Shown: positions 45,874 through 57,500 of the stretch, one piece after another
Numbering within the stretch: the stretch's first letter is position 1
Layout: every line of letters starts with the position of its first letter
Source of the DNA: Membranipora membranacea
Taxonomy: Eukaryota; Bryozoa; Gymnolaemata; Cheilostomatida; Membraniporidae
Direction of reading: 5' to 3'
Assembly (NCBI GenBank): GCA_914767715.1
Contig: OU612071.1
Coordinates: forward strand, 13,685,493 to 13,749,492
Length of the DNA stretch: 64,000 bases
Notes under the pieces: generated by a model
What the model was told of the DNA's origin: nothing
The model's database searches: none
The model's input: only the letters and a program-made list of their open reading frames with translations
Position numbers and translations under genes: made by a program

Positions 45874-46908
45874 CCATCATGAACAGGTATGTGTTTGAAA
45901 TAAGCTTGAATAGAAAAAAGTTAACCTGCTGGCTGATAATTCCTTCAAATGTTTTTCCACTTTCATTCGCTGCTTGATGGAATTGCATAGATGCTGTTCA
46001 AAATATTTGGGATAACCAAGAAGGAAAAGAAGATTTGAGGGTAGTGATTGTGTGGCTTTAATTGCAACATGGGTTGTAAAAATGCCAACTGCAGCATTAA
46101 GGTACATTATAATAGAAGGGTAACATCTACTACAGCAAATTGGCAACCACTTCTTTCTCTTGGACTAAAAGTCACTATCCCTGCAGCACCAATAGCCTTG
46201 ATGTGAATAGCAAACTCCTGACCATTAAGGTCATCTCTCATTCCAAAATAAAAGGAAAGGTTGATGGTGTCGATCAGTCGTCATATATTAGCTCATTTTT
46301 TATCAATTATTTACCTGCAAGGGTGTGGTCTTCAGTACATCAATAAAGGATTTGATGGAAGTGTGAAGAGTTGTCCCCTCATTGATGTTAAGAGGACAAC
46401 TCTCAAGTATTACCGAAATGTAAATAATACTGATATTACACATTATAAACTAGTTGACTGATGCCGATTCAATAAACAGAGCTGTGTGTCGAGACAACTA
46501 TACCTATCCATGATTTGTTGCTAACAAATTTGATGTCACACTATTGAATGTTAACAGGGAGATATATGATACCTAATTTATTGTATTATGTGATTCGATC
46601 TCAATAGGCTACACTCTCTTCTGCAGTCATCTCCAATTTTAGATTGCTCTGTTTTTTGTGTGTCTGATCGTATAGGGTTAGTACAGAACTGGTTCGAATT
46701 GAGTTTTCTGCTATTTTCAGTCACATAATGATCTATTCGATGGGCAAGATAAACACAAGATCATATCGATACAGAAGTATTCTGAGAAACCCGACCTATA
46801 TGTGAAGCCTCTCTGTGAAGAGCATAATGAGATCATGGCTATGTGCTGAAAGAACTGCTATGTCATCAAATGTCCAAGCTGCCCCACACAGAATGATTGT
46901 CTAGGTAA

Positions 46909-47012
46909 GTGGGAAAAACCAGCAGGTGGGAAAAACCATCTGGTGGGAAAAACCATCTGGTGGGAAAAACCGTCAGGTGGGAAAAACCATCTGGTGGGAA
47001 AAACCATCTGAA
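46909..47012. repeat. 17-bp minisatellite in TRIM copy 2 intron
   Basis: Six units of GGTGGGAAAAACCATCT with minor changes, starting at the exon 4 donor GTAAGTGGG. The unit looks to have grown from the donor-proximal intron sequence. Confidence 0.92.
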
Positions 47013-47124
47013 TTTCAGTGTTAGCAAACATTGAGTCAACCTCTAGCTAGCTTAAGTAAATTCCTTATTCCTCTAGGGTTCATCATTTGAAATTCTAATA
47101 GTGTGCCAGACTCCTAATAGGCAC

Positions 47125-47190
47125 TAGCTCTGAGGGAAATACTCATGTTTTCAAAATACTGAGGACACTGAGACACAAATGAAATTAAAG
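47125..47190 (+). pseudogene. Partial duplicate of TRIM exon 5
   Basis: CTCTGAGGGAAATACTCATG followed by TTTTCAAAATACTGAGGACACTG-type sequence repeats the first part of exon 5 (47,300-47,360) just upstream of the full one. It then ends in unrelated sequence. Its spelling is nearer to copy 3's exon 5 than to that of its own gene. Confidence 0.75.
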
Positions 47191-49990
47191 CCCTTGCTTA
47201 TTATACTATATATTTTATTTGTTTTTATTACATGCTTTTTTTTATATCCTTCCTTTTAGCAAAATAACAAAATGGAAAAATACAAATATTGTAGATATTT
47301 GCTCTGAGGAAAATGCTCATGTTTTCAAAACGCTGAAAGACACTGAGACAGAAATTAAATCCAAGTTCTCTGAGGCTATAAAAGAACTTTCAACAAAAGT
47401 AGCTGAGCTTTGTGTAGAGGAGAAGCGAGCCTGGCTAAAACTAGACGATATAGAGGAAGATTGTAGAACACTGACCATTCAGGTCGAGAAAAAGGCTGAA
47501 GAGCTGGTGAGTAAATAGTATCACCATGCAGCATCGTTTAATTGACAAATTGGTCTATCAGCTTTTATATTATAATGTAGGCTCGCTTTAGCAGTACGTC
47601 AAGTTGATTTTACTAAGATAGCTGATGAGCACTTTTTAACATACATTTTTTTCCATTTTTCATGGCCTATTTTTACAACCTTCAGACTGAGTGCCAAACA
47701 TTTCCAATGAGATGACTTCGGTTGCCAATAAAAAGTATATATATATATACTTAGTCATTTTGATGATGAGCTTTTCATTCTACCAGTCATGACACTGAAT
47801 GCAATAATATGATCAATCAGTCAATTGCATCGAGGATTTAACAAGGATCAGCACTAATTTTCCAACATATTTTCAGACGGCGCTCGTCAAATCTCTGGAA
47901 CTGAACTTTAAGGAGAGGATAGTACGCTTTGAACGGACTGCAAAGGTCAAGGCTGAGATAGACATGGAGAAATTAAGAAGTGCCAGAGAAGAACTTGAAA
48001 CAAAGATGGCCTCGTGTGAGAAGTTCTTGAGGGACAGCCATGTTACAAAGATAGTCGAGAACAATAGATCAATGTTGAGTATTTTGAGCTATAGCATGGA
48101 AGAAGCTGTCGGTTTCCCAGAGATGAAATATCTCAAAGGTAGGTCATCGTTACCCTTTACGTTACATTTCACTACACCACATGACACCATATACTCCACA
48201 CGTCACATAACGACAATTATCTGATATTTTAAATAAAAAAAAACCAAAGTGACGCCAATGTAAATAAAGTAAAGTAATAAGTCATCCCTAACTATTGATA
48301 ATATGGATTGATGTATTGGTGACAAAATAAACAGTATGGCTATTTGCGGAGAACGTATATAACTTTGTGTCAGTTATTGGATCTAGCTAAAAGTTTGGCA
48401 GCTTTAATGTTATGCATTGTCTGACGTCCAAGTAACAACTTTAAAAACTTAGGCAAGCCATGTGACAAAAGTTAACAAAGAGGTCGGCTGTAGCATTACT
48501 GAACTTTTGGACCAATCAAAGATGGGAATGTATTGAGTAACCATACATAAATTGCGATATGCTTGTTCAAGGTTAGATAATTTCCACTAATCCATGAATA
48601 TATATCAGTGGCCCTACCTCAAGTTCGTTCTTCATATATCAACTCTACTTTTCTCAGATGTAACACTCGAATTGCTATTCAGTTGTTGGTCTCAGTTCAC
48701 CATGTGATGAGTTTGATACACATTTTATCGCATAGCAAAAAAAATGCTAGCCAGATGTAATAACTCCAATCTTGTGCATTCGCAATGTATGACCTGTTTT
48801 GAATTTTCAGATGATATTGAGAAATTTGGAAATTTGAATTACACAATGAGTGTAGATGGCGTTCAGTTCATATCAGAATCCGTGATTGACCTCGATGGAG
48901 ACTGGGAGGCGCTTAGCATTTCAATGACCAGTGATGGCAGAATCATTTGCTGCTGTGCTGATGGGCTGTTGCTTCAGACAGTTGATGTGAAAGGCTGGAC
49001 TGAACTATATAGGACCAAGGGTGGTAATATCATTGTGGGAATATCTTTTTATGGTGATGACCTATACCTCATTGAAAGAAATGTAATCAAACCAGCTCAT
49101 GTCGTTTCGTGCGTTGCAAACTTCCTGGAAGCTGTTTCAAAGGGCACACCAACCAAAACTGTGATATTTAAGTTTGCGTATGCTTGGTGGTCTAGAACTA
49201 GTTTTCCAACTAGTTATAGACCACCTGCTATTTCAGTCTCTGCTGAAATTTGTCTAGTGACTTTTGGCAACAGTGTCGTCTGTTATAATATAAGAACTGG
49301 TATCAAAACATTCACCAAAGACAAAGATGTCAGGCAATATGCCCACCCAAACATTATGTCCGCAGACAATTATTGGATCTCTAAAAACGGAAGGTATCTT
49401 GTTAAACAGAGTAATAAAAGATGAGGACATTGATGGAATATGTCGTTGGAAGGAGGGTTTGTTGGTTCTTTCCAGTCCTTATGAGGCACCAGCTACACTG
49501 AGGATACTGGAGCCTTCATGTACTAGATATAGTAAAAATTCAAATTAATAACCAGGTCAAGGTCATTGTTCAAGGTTGCACAGGCTTCACAGGTTTGGAC
49601 TATTTTTAAAACATGATTCCGAAGCCTTCACTTATAAGACCTTGCTAACTGGCATCCGACATAGAATAAACGCCTCAAACAGGCTTGCTAATTTTTCAAT
49701 TTTTCTGACAGCTGTTTACACTGCAGTGATATGGAATTATTTTCTATGATGGCGCGACATCAAGGTGAGGACTGGTTATGTTACATTGTGTCCATGTTGT
49801 TTACCTTGTTATATTCTTTGTTTTAGGTTAAGTTAAGTCCAGTTTCTCACATGAGATGCTAGATTATTGTAGCGATGAAGGTGGTATTTGCTCAAACCAG
49901 GATAACTTTGCTGTTTTCGGTGCTGAACAGAAATCAGTCTTGCGGTTCAAACTTGTATTTGGGAAACGCAGCATGTTGGAAACGGAGTAA

Positions 49991-51537
49991 TAGCATTACT
50001 CTGGTCTGAAGGTGCCTTCATTATTACTTATATCATTAAGCTGCTCTGCTTCATCATGATAGCTATTGTTAGGTCAGCACAGAATCGTGTTCAGATACGC
50101 TGCATTCCATCGCCACAACCGTCAGACATTAGGAACCAACAGAATATCTATGGTGCTGGCGTGGTTTAATAAGCACTTCCAATGACTTCTTTCCCTAGAT
50201 GAGTAACAAACAGGATAAAAAAGCTAAATCTATACCCCTATACTTCTATTACCTATTTTATAGCATTGACTATGCTGACACCGAGTCTAACACTGTCATG
50301 TCATCCCATTCATATTCTAATGATAATCAAAGTTAACATATACGTTTCAAGCTTTTACCATAGACTTAACGATATTAATTCTATGGCTTTTACTGTCTGG
50401 GAATGATTGCAGGCACTTAGCCACAACAGCATTTTTTTACCAATATTATCTCATAGTAAAATATAGTTTGAATTTTCAATTTTCATCGTTGTTCTCCCTT
50501 TTATTATAGCTGTTACACATTTATCATAGATGTTTGGCATTGGTACTTGAACAAACACCAATTAATGGTAGACATGGTTTTCATTTGGCCATTTTCCTAG
50601 CATCTGTGTCTGAACATGGAGTTGGGGACTCCCTGATCTGAACAGGGAGGGTGATCTCAACGTGTCAATACTCTGACGATACCATACATCAGAGTTGTCT
50701 TTCCAACTGATCAAGAACAAAATAAATAGTTTTTTGATTGGCTCTCATGGGAAAACTCATTGTGTCTCTTACCCACAATGTGACAGCGGGTATTAAATTG
50801 AATCATCAAGGTAACGGATATATAACACTGTCTGGTCATGTCCTACCTCTAATATCAAAATAAACATCCCATCCACCTATCTGAAGAGAAGAAATATCCC
50901 TCTACTACCTTTGAGGATATCGAAAACTTAGGAACGTAACACTAAAATTGGCGAAGTTTGGCTTCCAGTGCGTGAAGGTGAGCTGGTGAGCTTGTCTTAC
51001 TATAGCTTCTCTTATAACAATACAAGGTGAGTGAATATTCTAATCGACTCGGATGTTATACATAGGCTAGGACCCTAGGAGTAGGTAGGTAGGTAGGTAC
51101 TCTCATTCTCTCTGGACTGGTAGTGATGATTGGTATGGGGCTATGGTATGCTAAGCTAAGATAGGCCTCTATTTCACCCTCTTACTCCTTGCGTATCTGC
51201 ATAATATATACACACTTGTAGAAGTGGATGCATTTTTCTGGTTTGGTAATTTGGTTGCTCTCTGAATTTGTAGGTTTGCTGACAGGGAGAAAGAAACCAG
51301 GTGAGGAGGCACTCCAACCAATGAACTCCCTCTCATTGCCTTCATTGCTCCAACTATAGGGTGAATCCTTTGAGACAAAATCGGGAATCGAACCCAGGAT
51401 ATTTCTCGTGATAGCAAGTTAAAGATCTTTCCTTGTTATTAGTTTATTATATTTTAGCTTTTTTATGTATTGACTAGATTGCTTGTGAAAGGCTCAAGAC
51501 TGCTGCTGATCACAATACTTCTTTGTTACAGAACACA
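49991..51537. other. Intergenic between TRIM copies 2 and 3
   Basis: Shared with the flank of copy 4 (61,000-61,320): for example ATATTCTGTTGGTTCCTAATGTCTGA-type sequence occurs inverted, so the duplication unit extends past the genes. Also holds a foldback MITE (50,690-50,830) and a GTAG microsatellite (51,082-51,101). Confidence 0.6.
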
Positions 51538-54500
51538 ATGGCTGAAAATCTAGATAGACTGCGATGTCCCTTCTGTTTGGAGGAGGTTCAGTACCTTGAG
51601 AAACCGAAACAGTTAAAATGTAACCATATAATCTGTCTATCCTGTCTGGAGGGACATGTCAAGGTCGATTCATCCGGCAAGAATTCCTTTAGATGTTCAA
51701 TTTGCAGGTAGGCACAATCGTTAGTAGCTAGATCATCAAGCAGCACAGTGACATGTCAACTAATGTAAGAAATTTCCCATGTCATGTCCTCACAGTAGAC
51801 GAAAAAGCTACGCACAACCTCGAAAAGTCCATTTCCTCACACACGGAGATGATTTGTATGGTTTGTCACTTTGCTTGTGTTGGCCAATCAGTTACTCTTG
51901 CAATAAAAACAGCCAAAATCACAATCTTATCACTCACTCATTGACCGATGACCCATTGAGCGATTTGGAAATTAACTTGTCTAATTGAAAGAGCAAGTGG
52001 GTGATAATCTTCAACGATGTTATGATAATTTGCTTTAGTAAAACATCACTCATTCTAGTTGTGGAATACTTTTGTGATTTAACATGACCTCATCTGTATA
52101 AGTCATCTTTATAATCTATATAACTGTAATGCTTTAATTGTAGTGAGGATTACAAGGTAGACACATTGGATTCCTTGCCTAATGCACAGAAAGCAGATGT
52201 ATCTCCAGACGGGGAGCCTGATGCTAAGCGTGTCAAACTCAATAACCCCGAAATAAACGGGTACGGATAAATCCTAATCCATGCATGCATTAGCCTGTCC
52301 TTTTGTCCTCACTCGACCCACACTCTCAAAGGGAGTGATAATGACATTCATATGAACCATAACGCTGTTTTTGTACAAGGCATTTGTGCTTGAGCCATCG
52401 AAAAATTGTATGCGTGCCACTGACCAGTTACTGAGTCAGCTCGCAACTGCATAGCCAATAAAGTTGACTACAACCATCATGTTTTTTACTGAATTAATTG
52501 AATAATGGGTGAGAAATATATTTTCAGCACTGAGGCTGCACATTCTGTGGACCAATCAGAGCACAGATGTGTGGCCTGCACACAGGAAGTAGTCTTGTCT
52601 GTCTGTTACTGTATCAGCTGTGATAAAAAACTCTGCTCTCATCATGAACAGGTTTGTGTCTGAATAAGGCTTTCAAGAAAATTCACACAGTAGGAAATTT
52701 GGATTGTAGGGAGTAAAAAGTTTGTTGGTGGAATTAATCTCCAATGCTCAAAATTCACTGCTTGGTAATAATACACTTCCTTTTTTATTTTAGCTCCCAA
52801 GCTAGCTAAATCAAGTCAACTGTAACCATCTGAACTAAAAACATGCAGTTGTTGCATTGATGAGATTTGCCTTCTCATTGATGTTTAGAAGACAACTCTA
52901 ATGTGAAAAGATAAATGCTGATTGTGAATAATATAGCTTGTTTTTAAAAGCAGGTAAAAGGTGATAGATAATGAGCATTATAACTCAATATTTTATGGGT
53001 AAATGTCCCTGGCCTGTGTGTTTGAAATGTGCAAGTGTAGGACCACTCTAAAGTTTTCCGCTATTTTCAGTCGCATAATGAAATATTTAATGGCGGGGAT
53101 AAGCACAAGATTATATCGATGCAGAAGTTCTCTGAGAAACCCGACTTATATGTTAAGCCTCTCTGTAAGGAACACAATGAGATTCTAGCTGTTTGCTGTA
53201 AGAACTGCTACGCTATCAAGTGTCCAAGTTGCCCAACAGAGAATGATTGCCAAGGTAAGTGGGTATTACTAGGCCAGAAGCAGCTATAGCATAAGTTGTT
53301 ATGGCACGGACAATATTTGTTGGCGGGATACTGATCACGTTTTATACTTCATTGGTGTATGTTCTGTAAAATTCACCGGGTGTACCCAGTTGTAATGGTC
53401 ATATTTAGAAATTAAAAGGTGTTTTGTTTTGGCATCATATGTGTGGGGAAATAACTCCTAATTCTGTGTTATCTCACCAATCTAATCATCAGGGAATTCC
53501 AGGTTGAAATTGCATTGTGGGATTTTGTTGACATGGCAATTAATTCACCAAGTAAACTTGGAGAGAAGGCTGCTTGTATCAGACCAGCACAAATTGAAAA
53601 ATTTCAATTGAATTATGTCAAACTTCTTATGGGACTAGTATCAAAGATTATAAATACTTGATGGCAGGATACTTGATGCTAGTATGATATTGTATGGTCT
53701 TAAGACCGCTGTCTTGGGGCAATTACAAACAACATTTCTGACGTTTCAATTGCCTCTTATGTCACTTTTTGGCTGGATATCTTTTGCATAACACATGAGC
53801 AAAGAGTTCAATGAGTGCCTCACTTTTCAGAAAGAAACCAAACTGTCAGAGTATGAAAAACTTAGATATGCCAGCTTCGCATACTTTCCTAACATGCTAA
53901 TGACATGATATGGGGATATGCGGTAGCGCTGTCTCTCATCAACCATCTCATGCAATGATAAAACATATACAATGTAGAACCCAGTACTATAGTCTTGACT
54001 TGTGCCAACTGCATCAAACTCTTGACTTCCCACTGATCACATATCGATAGTGTGAATATTTGGGATATGCAGTAGTGCTGCGGCTGACCTCTTCAACTGG
54101 GTACACACTTTTTTCCTACATCAAATTTGTCTCACGCTATCATGTTTTGAGCAGTCTTATGTCTAGGCTGCTTTTTGTCTTGTTCTCGTTGAGATGTAGT
54201 GCTGTTGCTGACCACCTTTTAAAATGATGTGATATAATATCTTGTTAAAATCATACATATAGTCGTGTTTCCTGCTGACCATATTAATCACTTGACATTT
54301 CACTTACCTAGCCGATTGTGAAGAAAATTGCAGGGATGCTGCCGCTGACATGATTGCTACAACCGGGTACACTCTCAGTTTTGGATTCAGCACGTTGTTC
54401 TACCCTAGATATACCCTTGTTTTAAACTCGTAACATTTCACTTATTATTAGCGATTTTGAGAAAAATTGCAATATGCTGCCGCGCTGCCGATCTTCTGCT

Positions 54501-57500
54501 GACATGATTGCTACGACTGGGTACACTAGACCAAGTTTGGTCCATTTGCCGGCATTCCGAGCTGTGGCTCCCGATCCACTGGTCACGCCGCGGCGTGACC
54601 AGTGGATTGGGAGCAACAGGCATGAAGGCAATTGGATAAAACTTGTTCTAGGTTACACCCTAATTCTTTATATTCAGCATGTTGTTATACCCCTGAAACA
54701 CCTTATATTCAAACTCTTAATATTTCGCTCATTAAAAGCAATTTTTAGAAGAAATGAGGATATGCTGCCGCGCTGCCGCTGACATGATCGCTACAACTGC
54801 GTACAACCTTAAGTTTGGATTCACCACGTTGTTCCACCCTAGAAACACCTTTTTTTTTAATTCTTAACATTTCACTTATTATATGCAATTGTGAGAAATA
54901 TTGCAGATATGCTGACGCAGGACAGCATCATACTAACCTCATAAAGATCTGACATTATACTTACTGAAAATTTTAACTTTGTCCTAATCTAACACGAGCA
55001 GACTTCTGCAAGTTTACTTGGTCAATAAATTGGCAAGTCAACAAAATTCCCACAATGCAGTTTCAACCTGGAATTCCCCGAAGATTAGATTAGTAAGATT
55101 ACACCGAATAGGAGTTATGTCCCCACACATATAATGCAAAAACAAAACACCTTTTAATTTCTAAATATGACCACTACAACTGGGTACAACCGGTGAATTT
55201 TACAGAAGAAACATCAATGAAGTATAATATGCGATCAGTTTCCTGCCATCAAAAATTGTCTGTGCCATTATTTTATAGAGCAGTTAGAGCTAGGCTGCTT
55301 CTGGGCTATACCGTCTTTTGTCTCGTAAAAATCTCAGGACAGTCTGGATATCAATTAATAAAGGTTAAAAGCATTTGAAACTAAGAAATTATGCAAAAGT
55401 CTATGTAGATACTAGTTACAACTACTCCTCTAAGGTTAATCATTTGAAATTCCGATATTTTGCCATACTCCTAACAGGGAGAATGCTGCTGCTCCTACTA
55501 GGCACTAGTTCTGAAGTAAGCTCAAACTAGCTAACAATAAATCATCAAGAGTATATTATATGAAATTCTGATATTGTGCCCTACTTTTTGTAGATACTAG
55601 ATCGATGACTTTTCTTGTGCCAGCTAACATTAAAGTGACAGTCCTACTAGGCCATGTTTGGTATGGTTTGAAAGATCTCAGGCTGAAAAGTCATTGGGGC
55701 ATATGAAATAAAACAGCCTGTGATCCTAGTTGCAGTAAAACTGCTGCAAAGTCTGAAAATTGAGATCATAGTGGATCATAGTGATTAATTGCCTCCCCCT
55801 GACCACTATGATCCACTATGATCTTTGCTAAAATATTTAAAAAAAATTAAAATGCTATTTTCCACAATTTTAATTTTTTTATTATTTTTATTTGCCCTAT
55901 GAACCCACAATATTTGATTTACTGGGTTTATATATCCACTTTTCTAATAGGACTGTCACTTTAAGTCAACCTGAAACTAGCTAAAGTAAAATCTAGCCAA
56001 CAATTATACCTCTAGGGTTCATCATTTGAAATTCTGATATTGTGCCCTACTTTTGTAGATACTAACTCTGAGGGAAATACTCATGTTTTCAAAACGCTCA
56101 AGGACACTGAGACACAAATAAAATCAAAGTTCTCTGAGGCTATAAAAGAACTTTCAACGAAAGTAGCTGAGCTCTGTGTCGAGGAAAAACGAGCCTGGCT
56201 CAAACTGGACGATATAGAGGAAGATTGTAGGGCACTGACCATTCAAGTCGAGAAAAAGGCTGAAGAGCTGGTGAGTGATTATTATCATCATACAAAATTT
56301 ATAGCTAGCCAATGTTAAGTCCCCTCAAACTAGCTAAACTATACTGTAGCTAACATTTACTCCTCTGTTTCTATCCAGTCCTCCTGAGTTTTAATAGAAC
56401 GGTTTAGCGAGCCAAGTGGTCTATGTCTAACCATCTATGGTTTGTCTGAATGATTGCCTGATTCTTGTTGTTGCATGACATTGGTTATAACACCAATGGA
56501 AATCCTCGCCGAAAACCTTCAGAGTTCACCACCTCAACCCAATATATTCATTTTCTAATAATTTAATAGTTGATTTCCACACTGATCACATGGTGTACTA
56601 TCTCTTATCCATAGAGAGTGAATTAGTTTTAATCTTCATAGAATTGATCTACTCATTTAGCTTGAGTACCATAACTAGAAATTTGGAGTAGTGGCCCAAA
56701 GTCTATTTCCAGAATTTGGGACGAGCACTCAGACCAAATCGCCTCTAACAATCACAGATAAAATTCACGTTTATTTATAGTATTGATACCCTGTGATACT
56801 GTGTGAGAAACCTTTATGTTGAGTTTGATTTGTTTCCGGTATCATCAGTATGGGTCGACGGATTGTATATACTAATGTGGCACAGGAGTATTTGAGGTCA
56901 GATGCCCTTCTTGACACCACCGCGATTGAAAGACCCATGCCCTATCCATTGCCGCACGGCTGCTCTAACAATCACAGATACATATATGTAATCTTGTTGT
57001 CAGTGTGAAGCATTTCAGTGAAAAAGACAAAATTAAACCCTAGTTGTCCATCCAATGACATACCTTGGTATGAATGTGCTCTGTTCAGATTGGTTTGTGC
57101 TTTCAAGTGTCAGCAGAACGGCAGAATCCTTACCATACTTGAATACACCCGCCTATTAGGTGAAATAATGATTTAATTATGTGTGTGTATTTAGTTCCGG
57201 CAGAACAATGCAATTCTTTATTTTCCGAACCGAGATTTTCATCAAGCTTGTGGTGTGTATAAAAATTTGATTAAAAATTTGTATAAAAATTTGTGGTGTG
57301 TATAAAAATTTGATTACGAGTTTGAGAACATGGACTAGGAAAATTTTCTTACAAATTTTCAGACTGCGCTTGTCAAATCTCTGGAGCTGAACTTTAAGGA
57401 GAGGATAGCACGCTTTGAGCAGACTGCAAAGGCCAAGGCTGAGATAGACATGGAGAAATTAAGAGGCACTAGAGAAGAACTTGAAACAAAGATGGCCTCA

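Larger units (their letters stand above)
44327..49990 (+). pseudogene. TRIM-type RING/B-box gene, copy 2, disabled
   Basis: All eight exons can be traced: 44327-44502, 44810-44926, 45308-45416 plus 45874-45885, 46721-46904, 47295-47506, 47877-48138, 48811-about 49,515, 49827-49990. Damage: in exon 1 the second RING Cys is a stop (TGA 44,369-44,371); exon 3 is split by a 457-bp MITE; in exon 4 a B-box Cys is a stop (TGA 46,847-46,849); exon 7 has a deletion after 49,400 that shifts frame before CRWKEGL; the exon 7 donor reads CATGTAC where the others have CAGGTAC; exon 8 begins with a stop-making change. The introns remain, so it arose by DNA duplication, not retroposition. It may still be transcribed. 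Confidence 0.9.
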
